Source: Candidatus Methanoperedens sp. (GTDB lineage Archaea; Halobacteriota; Methanosarcinia; Methanosarcinales; Methanoperedenaceae). From it: DNA of 5,480 nt. Where the stretch lies: NCBI GenBank assembly GCA_027460605.1, contig JAPZAN010000271.1, positions 1 through 5,480 of the forward strand, read 5' to 3'. The first letter of the stretch is position 1; every line of letters begins with the position of its first letter. Made by a program: the position numbers and the translations under genes. A model generated the notes under the pieces. It saw only the letters and a list, made by a program, of their open reading frames with translations. It ran no database searches and was not told the DNA's origin. This document shows positions 1 to 4,651 of this stretch, piece by piece.

Positions 1-133
1 GTCACAAAAGTATAATCTTTTATTTTCAGATGCAATTCATGTAGCTTCATGTGAAGTCTATGGAATAAAAAATATTGCCACAAATGATGTGGATTTCGAT
101 AGGGTCGATTTCCTGAAAGTCTGGAAGCCGTGA
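1..133 (+). CDS. PIN-domain (VapC-like) ribonuclease, C-terminal fragment
   Basis: The frame starting at base 2 is open for 43 codons and stops with TGA at 131-133; the 5' part lies outside the window. The fragment contains SDAIHVAS followed by YGIKNIATNDVDFDRV. This is the usual C-terminal end of PIN domains: one conserved acidic residue in S/H-DA-x-H, then a T-N/D-D-x-DF-D motif that supplies the last metal-binding aspartates. PIN proteins of this type are Mg-dependent RNases, most often toxins of VapBC toxin-antitoxin pairs, but the antitoxin gene would lie upstream and cannot be seen. The gene converges on the pilin-like operon, with only 17 bases between the two stop codons. Family assignment is fairly secure from the motifs; the toxin role is inference, since some PIN proteins are not toxins. 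Confidence 0.8.
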   Translation, partial: SQKYNLLFSDAIHVASCEVYGIKNIATNDVDFDRVDFLKVWKP

Positions 134-145
134 CGGCTCGTTTTT
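126..145 (+). terminator. Short hairpin plus T-run after the PIN gene
   Basis: AGCCG (126-130) and CGGCT (134-138) form a perfect 5-bp stem around the TGA stop codon, followed within two bases by TTTTT (141-145). This has the form of a small intrinsic terminator for the plus-strand gene. The stem is short, and archaeal termination relies mainly on the T-run, so the call is modest. Read from the other strand the hairpin has no T-run, so it does not obviously end the pilin-like operon. Confidence 0.45.
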
Positions 146-150
146 GCGCC

Positions 151-1446
151 TTAACTTATCCCCACATCAGCCCTGTTCTCTGTGATGTGCAGGTAGGTGA
201 GGGCGCCGGGACCGGGGTCGTAATACAGTGTATATGACGATGAGGGCCTATTTAATTTTTCACTTTCTGTAGTGTCAAAGGTAATATCCGAACCCATAAG
301 CACGATGTAATGCTGTATTATATCATTGATACTATAATTAGTACTTCCTGTATTGCAATTTTGTGACCATGTACATGAAGTTACATCGCCTTGGTATGTA
401 AGATTCATGTTGGGATTTAGGAGATCAATATTTATTGTGGATGGTGGATTACCATCAAATAATTTATGATTCCATTTCTCTTCTTGAGATCCATTATCAT
501 ACTCGATTATGATATAAGTGTCAGAATGGTCTTTATCAATTTTTATTTCGAGTTTTTGGTTTCCATTTGTTGCCTCAATCTCCCATTTTCTATCACCTTC
601 ACCTGAGCCAAAGGAAATATTAAAATAAAAATTAATTAAAGGTGTCGGATTGCTCATATTAATATCCCTCATGGTTATCGTGCCGGGTAAGGAAACAAAA
701 GTCCCCATAGGGGAAATCACTTCAAGCTCGATAATAGCAGTCTTATTCTTATCATTGACTGAGACATTTGTATAACTGAGCGTTCTCGCATAGTCAGCCC
801 ATGCCTTATAATAATCACTTGTAATATTCACATTAACCTTTCCAGTATTACTGCCGTTTACCGGATTCATCCTCCCTGCGATACTTGCATTTGGATACTG
901 TATTATTGTTGCCACTTTCTTGAAAGAAATTACCGCAGTCCCCTTTCCCCCGACAGACGCATTGCCGCTAACATTAATTACAGGAAGTGTTAATGTCCAG
1001 CCGTTATAATGTATTTCAGGTGGAGAAAGCATAACAGTTCCCCCGCCCGGATATTGCGCCCATACCCCGCCGCCTTCGTAAGCGACTATCCTGTCCCCAA
1101 GAGTATATTTTACCCTTCCCATTGGCACGGTGATTGGAGTATTATTGATATTTACGACCATGAAACTCGGATTTCTTGTGCTGTTCGGCTCAACCGTCAC
1201 CGTGCCCCCTCCGAGATTAATATTCGTTACCTGAAGCGGCGACTCACCCAGCGTTACCCTGCTCGCCCGTGAGTCAAGGACAGTAAATGCCTGCTCCGAA
1301 TTCTTGGAATTTGCCATATCCTCAAGACTGTAAATCGCTGGCACGCCGTACAGGGTTATCATGCCAACTCCAAGAATAGTGATGAACAGGATAAGGATAT
1401 GACCTACAAGTTCTGCTTCCGCTTTCTCTGAATTAAATAGTTTCAT
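151..1446 (-). CDS. Large pilin-like secreted protein (DUF7289-like), last gene of the operon
   Basis: 431 residues. The N-terminus has a short charged stretch, a possible prepilin-peptidase site at EKA|EAELVG (cleavage after Ala9, Glu at +3) and one hydrophobic helix at about 14-36; the rest should be outside the cell. Residues 121-137 read VAYEGGGVWAQYPGGGT and are followed by SPPEIHYNG. This block is shared with the preceding gene and recalls archaeal DUF7289-type proteins, a family recalled from memory and not searched. About 14 N-x-S/T sequons are present. A C-terminal extension of roughly 170-190 residues, absent from the paralogue, carries Cys358 and Cys364 (C-x5-C, possible disulfide) and ends in a YLHIT segment. 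The start ATG overlaps the upstream stop as ATGA, with GAGGTT at 1449-1454 just ahead. As the largest member it might sit at a filament tip or act as an adhesin, which is speculation. Surface pilin-like nature is well supported; exact function is unknown. Confidence 0.8.
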   Translation of the reverse strand: MKLFNSEKAEAELVGHILILFITILGVGMITLYGVPAIYSLEDMANSKNSEQAFTVLDSRASRVTLGESPLQVTNINLGGGTVTVEPNSTRNPSFMVVNINNTPITVPMGRVKYTLGDRIVAYEGGGVWAQYPGGGTVMLSPPEIHYNGWTLTLPVINVSGNASVGGKGTAVISFKKVATIIQYPNASIAGRMNPVNGSNTGKVNVNITSDYYKAWADYARTLSYTNVSVNDKNKTAIIELEVISPMGTFVSLPGTITMRDINMSNPTPLINFYFNISFGSGEGDRKWEIEATNGNQKLEIKIDKDHSDTYIIIEYDNGSQEEKWNHKLFDGNPPSTINIDLLNPNMNLTYQGDVTSCTWSQNCNTGSTNYSINDIIQHYIVLMGSDITFDTTESEKLNRPSSSYTLYYDPGPGALTYLHITENRADVGIS

Positions 1447-2189
1447 TCAACCTCTGTATCCAATTGGATGTTCAATATATATACATCTATATTATTCGTA
1501 TCAAGTCTTGCGGTGCAATCACCCGATATACAGAAACTCCATGCCATCACATTATTGAAATATTTCTTCCATCCATTTGAGTAAGTGCTGTTGTTGATTG
1601 TTACGGTGATATTGCTTACATTTTTATAGAAAACAACACCCGGCACACCTTTAGCCGTAACCCTGCTCATGCCGCTGCCGCCTGCTGATGCAATCCCTCC
1701 TATGGTTACGATAGGAATCACGAGCACATTGCTCTGGTTGGTAATAAGCGGCTTTGAAACAAGTATCGTATTCCCGTTCGGATACTTTGCCCATACGCCG
1801 GTGCCTTCATAAGCGACATAAGTTTCTCCCACCGTACTTTCAATACTTCGCATCTGCCGGTCAACCAGAGTGATGTTTTGGTTCGTTGAATTTGTTGCAT
1901 TAATTTTGATCGAACTATTTCCCGTAACGCTCAGCGACCCGCCGTACATCTTTAGCTCAACGCTCTGTGAAGGCGCCTGTCCAATCACAACTTTATTGAC
2001 ATTGTTCGCCAGTACAATAAAACTCTGCTTGGTATTTTCTATGTGGTTTGCCTCCTGGGCATTCTTCACGATTGGATATCCTGCCACCCCTATAATCCCG
2101 ATGGATAATACCAGTAACCCGAGGATGGTTACAAAGTCCACTACTTCAGAGACTGCATCTTCCGAGGAAAGAAGTTTAATGGATTTCAT
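1443..2189 (-). CDS. Pilin-like secreted protein, paralogue of the downstream gene (DUF7289-like)
   Basis: 248 residues. The N-terminus SSEDA|VSEVVDF resembles the archaeal pilin cleavage region (A|VSPVIG type), with an acidic residue rather than Lys/Arg at -2. A hydrophobic helix follows at about 18-39. Residues 125-141 read VAYEGTGVWAKYPNGNT and match the following gene almost residue for residue; the preceding stretch (QSF-x-VL, later GG-S/T-x-(S/T)V) and a later W-x-x-Y region also align. The outer domain has about nine N-x-S/T sequons and a Cys220/Cys225 pair (C-x4-C). The start ATG overlaps the preceding stop as ATGA and no clear Shine-Dalgarno sequence precedes it, so translation is probably coupled to the gene before. 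Its own stop overlaps the next start in the same way. Likely an exported pseudopilin or minor pilin; role unproven. Confidence 0.8.
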   Translation of the reverse strand: MKSIKLLSSEDAVSEVVDFVTILGLLVLSIGIIGVAGYPIVKNAQEANHIENTKQSFIVLANNVNKVVIGQAPSQSVELKMYGGSLSVTGNSSIKINATNSTNQNITLVDRQMRSIESTVGETYVAYEGTGVWAKYPNGNTILVSKPLITNQSNVLVIPIVTIGGIASAGGSGMSRVTAKGVPGVVFYKNVSNITVTINNSTYSNGWKKYFNNVMAWSFCISGDCTARLDTNNIDVYILNIQLDTEVE

Positions 2190-2653
2190 TGCTGTTCTAT
2201 TATCATTGAATTTGTTTTGTTATCATAGCTCAGTGTATAGTCCTGCGCATTGCTGTATATCTGCTCAGTTATGTTATAGGAAGAATTGAAAGGTATCCAG
2301 GCTTTTGCATCATTTTCCGCATCCAGAAATATCCTTTCCCTGGTTATATTGATGCCATATTCCTCGTTTGCAATGGAAGCGGGAATTGAAAAATCGTATT
2401 CCAGTTTGTTCACAGCGCCCCCGTTTGATTTGGTTATATTTACGAGGGTATCCATGGAGTTTACTCTTGCAGCAAATCCGCTTCCCAGTATATCAAAACT
2501 TTCCCTCATTGCCGCTTGCTGGGAGTGCTGCGTGAGTGTATAAAAAGAAAGAATGGTTGCAGAGAAAACCAGCACTGTGATTGATAACATGAGAATAAAA
2601 CCTATCGTGATGGATACAGCATCCTCATTTTTCAGGAGACTTTTTGGATTCAT
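2186..2653 (-). CDS. Archaeal type IV pilin-like protein
   Basis: 155 residues. This has the most typical archaeal pilin N-terminus in the window: KNEDA|VSITIGFILM followed by a long uninterrupted hydrophobic helix to about residue 38, very like the Pilin_N pattern (DEAVSPVIGVILM) of haloarchaeal and methanosarcinal pilins. The outer domain is short, beta-rich in appearance and has five N-x-S/T sequons. It may match the archaeal DUF7266 group, recalled from memory only. The start ATG is preceded by GGTGA (2658-2662, four bases away), a good archaeal ribosome binding site overlapping the stop of the upstream gene. The stop overlaps the following start as ATGA. It could be a major or minor pilin subunit; context with five other pilin-like genes favours a minor or pseudopilin set. 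Confidence 0.82.
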   Translation of the reverse strand: MNPKSLLKNEDAVSITIGFILMLSITVLVFSATILSFYTLTQHSQQAAMRESFDILGSGFAARVNSMDTLVNITKSNGGAVNKLEYDFSIPASIANEEYGINITRERIFLDAENDAKAWIPFNSSYNITEQIYSNAQDYTLSYDNKTNSMIIEQQ

Positions 2654-2657
2654 AGGT

Positions 2658-3401
2658 TCACCACGGCACTGAAACAGGAATCGTGATATTTGCTCGTTTA
2701 TTGCTGGTGGAAAGAATTATTGTGGTGTTAAGGAGATAGTCACGGGAGCGGTTGAAACTTGCACCGTTGCTTGTATGACCTGTGATAATGAAACTACCCG
2801 CGGCATTTGAGCCGTTTATAAAAACAATTGAATACGGAGATCCGACAATACTGGAATTACTAAAACTATAAGTGTTTTTGGTTGTAAAATTTATCCAGCT
2901 TGTCGTTGAATTTACCAATGTAATATTAAATGCGCCATTGATATCAGATATATTTACCATTATATTCGAGTCTTTCACATTTTCAATTACAGTCCAGTTC
3001 GTTGCACCATTTGCAGTCCCGTTCTCTGTGAAATTCGCATAAAGGCTGTTATTCCAATTGTTCACATCCCAGCTTACGTTCACACCTTCGCCGTGCAGCG
3101 CATAAATCTTAGAGAGGTTCTCGCTGAACTTTTGCATTTGATTGTTGAAATTGGTAATCATGTTACCTTTACTGACTCCGCTGACATTGGTTGCATTTCT
3201 ATACGCGATTTTCATTTCATCCCCGCTGATACGCATCAGGTTCACTATATCATATTTTATGGGGTCTCCACCCGCTTCCCCAGCCATATTGCTTTCGAAT
3301 ATGATATTATTGAGCATTACCGTGGTTATTACAAGTCCGATAGCAATAATGAAACCTGCAAGCAGCATAAACTGGGCGGACTCGTTTTTTATTATTCCCA
3401 T
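2658..3401 (-). CDS. Pilin-like secreted protein with very dense N-glycosylation sequons (DUF7261-like)
   Basis: 247 residues from the ATG at 3401. An alternative in-frame ATG at 3413 would add four residues (MENV). I chose 3401 because it overlaps the upstream TGA as TGATG and has GGAGA five bases ahead, while the 3413 codon has only an AT-rich stretch before it. The N-terminus is short (MGIIKNESAQF), followed by one hydrophobic helix (LLAGFIIAIGLVITTVML), then an outer domain beginning with Asn/Glu-rich sequence and IVNLMRISGDEMKIAYRNAT. About 17 N-x-S/T sequons occur after the helix, roughly one every 12 residues. The E-S-A-Q-F-x-L-x-A-G-F start resembles haloarchaeal 'RGQ-x-LL-x-GALA' proteins (DUF7261 type, recalled only). 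No enzymatic motif is visible. Likely an exported pilin-related component. Confidence 0.8.
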   Translation of the reverse strand: MGIIKNESAQFMLLAGFIIAIGLVITTVMLNNIIFESNMAGEAGGDPIKYDIVNLMRISGDEMKIAYRNATNVSGVSKGNMITNFNNQMQKFSENLSKIYALHGEGVNVSWDVNNWNNSLYANFTENGTANGATNWTVIENVKDSNIMVNISDINGAFNITLVNSTTSWINFTTKNTYSFSNSSIVGSPYSIVFINGSNAAGSFIITGHTSNGASFNRSRDYLLNTTIILSTSNKRANITIPVSVPW

Positions 3402-3979
3402 CACATTCTCCATAAAATAAGTTTTACATCAACGATATTGTATAGGTCGGTTGAAGGACTGATATCAGTTAATAGAGTATTATTCTTATTTGGATTATCA
3501 CTGCTATGTAATGCGATTTTCCTTGACACTATCACAGCGTTTTCTGAAGGGTTCCCATTATATATCATTCTCTGGGTGACATAAGTAGTTCCATTGTTCG
3601 CAAGAAAGGTCAGCTCCACATTATGGGCAATGCCCTGCGTGATTAGAGTTGAATTCAAAATCTTGGTAATATTATTATCAAGAGTATTGCTGGCATTAAC
3701 CTTATCTGAATAATTGTTACCGTTCCAGGTATATTCTGTGCCGTTCCATCCCAAAACATCATTCTTAAGTTTTGAATTATATCCCGGCTCGGCATAATCC
3801 AGCGCCCCCAGAATATCCTGCCCGAGCACCTGAAGCTCGGTTTCCACATGCACGTTTGCGGTTGAAGAAGTAAGCGGCGTCATCGAGGTCGCGTCTATGG
3901 CATATACTATGACAAGAAGCATTATTGTAGCAGCAGCCACGCCCTCCAGGGTATGCATCTGGGCTTTATCATCGAACAT
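3401..3979 (-). CDS. Pilin-like secreted protein, second gene of the operon (DUF7288-like)
   Basis: 192 residues. The N-terminus MFDDKAQMHTLEGVAAATI, with a hydrophobic helix at about 13-30 and then ATSMTPLTSSTANVHVE, resembles archaeal 'GQAHTLEG...TPL..ST' proteins found next to pilus genes (DUF7288 type, from memory). The conserved Glu12 at the start of the helix is like the Glu of type IV pilins. The outer domain has about seven N-x-S/T sequons. The start ATG shares one base with the preceding stop (TAATG at 3979), with a weak GAGGG some eight bases upstream. The stop TGA overlaps the next ATG. Probably a pseudopilin; family match is moderate confidence, secretion and membrane anchoring are high. 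Confidence 0.8.
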   Translation of the reverse strand: MFDDKAQMHTLEGVAAATIMLLVIVYAIDATSMTPLTSSTANVHVETELQVLGQDILGALDYAEPGYNSKLKNDVLGWNGTEYTWNGNNYSDKVNASNTLDNNITKILNSTLITQGIAHNVELTFLANNGTTYVTQRMIYNGNPSENAVIVSRKIALHSSDNPNKNNTLLTDISPSTDLYNIVDVKLILWRM

Positions 3980-4317
3980 TACCAGACCCTCACTGAATCA
4001 AAAACGGATTCATTGCTGAACAGCCCGATTTCCCGAAGCGCGGCATTATAGTTAGTCGGGTTGTAATAATTCAATCTCGAATTATTGAAATAATATAATT
4101 TGCCCTGGTCTATGACATTTAACTCACTTGCTTTATCTGCATGAAGCATACGTTCAACAAGTACGGTTCCTGCCCTGTCCGCGGCAAGCGTCGCCTTATC
4201 CGAGCCCGACTGAAAAGGTATGAATAAACCGTAAACGAACTGGAATACAAAAATAACAGCCAGTAGAAATATCCCGATGCCTGTGATATAGTCTATGGTT
4301 ACCTTCTCGCTTTTCAC
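3979..4317 (-). CDS. Short pilin-like protein, first gene of the operon (DUF7287-like), GTG start
   Basis: 112 residues. The sequence EKVTIDYITGIGIFLLAVIFVF, read as two adjoining blocks, is a short cytoplasmic tip (Thr-Ile-Asp-Tyr at 7-10) followed by a hydrophobic helix at about 11-33. The haloarchaeal pattern 'GQTT-L/I-DFA-x-G-x-x-VFLLAV-x-FVFAF' (DUF7287 type, recalled) is very similar. After the helix comes a FIPFQSGSDKATLAADRAG stretch that also fits that family. The outer domain is small, with two sequons. The start codon is GTG at 4315-4317; no ATG or Shine-Dalgarno sequence precedes it, and a TATA-like box lies at -31 to -24 from the GTG, so a leaderless mRNA is plausible. Its stop overlaps the next start by one base. 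It is the promoter-proximal gene of the six-gene set. Confidence 0.78.
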   Translation of the reverse strand: MKSEKVTIDYITGIGIFLLAVIFVFQFVYGLFIPFQSGSDKATLAADRAGTVLVERMLHADKASELNVIDQGKLYYFNNSRLNYYNPTNYNAALREIGLFSNESVFDSVRVW

Positions 4318-4340
4318 AACTTTAATTAAGCGTTCAATAA

Positions 4341-4348
4341 TATTAAAA
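4341..4348 (-). promoter_or_regulatory. TATA-like box for the pilin-like operon
   Basis: On the minus strand TTTTAATA lies 24-31 bases upstream of the GTG start of the first operon gene. That is the spacing expected when transcription begins at or next to the start codon, and the absence of a Shine-Dalgarno sequence there agrees with a leaderless message. The bases directly upstream are not a good purine-rich BRE, so the box may be weak or activator-dependent. Confidence 0.45.
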
Positions 4349-4349
4349 C

Positions 4350-4368
4350 AAACCTTTAAGAAAGGTTT
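4350..4368. promoter_or_regulatory. 19-bp perfect dyad next to the TATA-like box, candidate operator
   Basis: AAACCTTT (4350-4357) and AAAGGTTT (4361-4368) are perfect inverted 8-mers separated by three bases. The dyad sits one base upstream of the TATA-like box of the pilin-like operon, where BRE and TFB contacts would fall. This position and size suit a dimeric helix-turn-helix regulator. It could instead be an RNA hairpin if transcription starts further upstream. Confidence 0.4.
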
Positions 4369-4377
4369 ATCAAACGA

Positions 4378-4400
4378 AGGGGTATGTGCGACATACCCCT
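4378..4400. repeat. Perfect 10-bp hairpin, loop GCG
   Basis: AGGGGTATGT (4378-4387) and ACATACCCCT (4391-4400) are exact inverted repeats around a three-base loop. There is no T-run after it on either strand, so it does not look like a terminator. It is the second of a row of stem-loops between the two operons. Confidence 0.6.
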
Positions 4401-4406
4401 AGACCG

Positions 4407-4430
4407 CATAAAGCGAGGTGTCGCTTTATG
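4407..4430. repeat. Perfect 10-bp hairpin, loop GGTG
   Basis: CATAAAGCGA (4407-4416) and TCGCTTTATG (4421-4430) are exact inverted repeats with a four-base loop, six bases after the preceding hairpin. No T-run follows on either strand. With its neighbours it may belong to one composite palindromic repeat element. Confidence 0.6.
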
Positions 4431-4440
4431 AATGTCAAAA

Positions 4441-4511
4441 AACCACAGAGAGCACAGAGGACACAGAGAAAAAATAAACAATTCTCTGTGCTCTCTGTGT
4501 CCTCCGTGGTT
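4441..4511. repeat. Large imperfect palindrome built of 9-base CACAGAG-type units
   Basis: The left arm (4441-4470) and right arm (4482-4511) match as inverted repeats at 25 of 30 positions, around an 11-base A-rich loop. Each arm is itself about three tandem 9-base units of the form CACAGAG plus two bases. It closely resembles the dispersed 'AACCACAGAG...CTCTGTGGTTA' palindromic repeat seen between genes in many bacterial and archaeal genomes (general knowledge, not searched). In translation it gives the spurious PQRAQRTQR / SVSSVVN peptides often annotated as small hypothetical proteins. Its role is unknown: a non-autonomous mobile repeat or a structured RNA element. Confidence 0.75.
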
Positions 4512-4590
4512 AATTATCTGACCGGGATTGATAATCCAATAAAATATATGAAATCAACTTATCTATTCAATAGCAGGATAAGAAAATGCG

Positions 4591-4603
4591 TTTATAAATT
4601 CCT
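4591..4603 (-). promoter_or_regulatory. Candidate upstream promoter (BRE-like plus TATA box)
   Basis: On the minus strand AGGAA is directly followed by TTTATAAA (4591-4598), a good archaeal BRE/TATA arrangement. A start about 25 bases downstream, near 4566-4570, would give a transcript crossing the palindromes before entering the pilin-like operon, with a leader of about 250 bases. TTTATAAA is itself a palindrome, so the opposite direction is possible, though its upstream bases (ATGCG) are a poorer BRE. AT-rich intergenic DNA produces such matches by chance. Confidence 0.35.
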
Positions 4604-4609
4604 ATGCGT

Positions 4610-4651
4610 TAAAAAATAAAAAATTGAAAATGGTTAAAAAATAACCATTTT
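4610..4651 (-). terminator. Hairpin and T-rich terminator after the EF-1alpha/S10 gene
   Basis: AAAATGGTTA (4627-4636) and TAACCATTTT (4642-4651) form a perfect 10-bp stem with a five-base loop beginning at the stop codon. On the minus strand it is followed by two long T-tracts (about 4611-4623). Archaeal RNA polymerase stops at such T-tracts, so this is a convincing 3' end for the EF-1alpha/S10 transcript and separates it from the pilin-like operon. Confidence 0.7.

Larger units (their letters stand above)
4318..4650. other. Gene-free intergenic region rich in inverted repeats
   Basis: These 333 bases between the EF-1alpha/S10 stop and the first pilin-like gene hold no believable coding sequence. 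They contain, from left to right, a TATA-like box, a 19-bp dyad, two perfect 10-bp hairpins, the large CACAGAG-type palindrome, an AT-rich stretch with a small GGATT/AATCC hairpin near 4526-4538, a second TATA-like site, and the terminator hairpin. No tRNA or recognisable riboswitch was seen. Confidence 0.7.

Noticed and set aside
1009..1272. Plus-strand open frame of 87 codons
   Set aside because: It lies wholly antisense to the 431-residue pilin-like gene in its GC-richer part and has no recognisable motif.
1870..2289. Plus-strand open frame of 139 codons with hydrophobic stretches
   Set aside because: Antisense to the two pilin-like genes; the hydrophobic look comes from reading the opposite strand of their helix-coding segments.
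3402..3413. Start of the fourth-from-last pilin-like gene at the ATG at 3413
   Set aside because: Possible, but no ribosome binding site precedes it. The ATG at 3401 has GGAGA at a good distance and a TGATG stop-start overlap, so 3401 is preferred.
3093..3584. Plus-strand open frame of 163 codons
   Set aside because: Antisense across two overlapping genes with strong pilin-like features and coupled starts; no domain seen.
4441..4511. Possible CRISPR array or short tandem repeat locus from the 9-base units
   Set aside because: The units are adjacent with no spacers, and the two arms are inverted; no cas gene is nearby.
4386..4619. 77-residue plus-strand open frame containing PQRAQRTQR and SVSSVVNY
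   Set aside because: It is a translation of the CACAGAG-type palindrome and flanking hairpins. The same peptide arises wherever this repeat occurs; there is no ribosome binding site or plausible domain.
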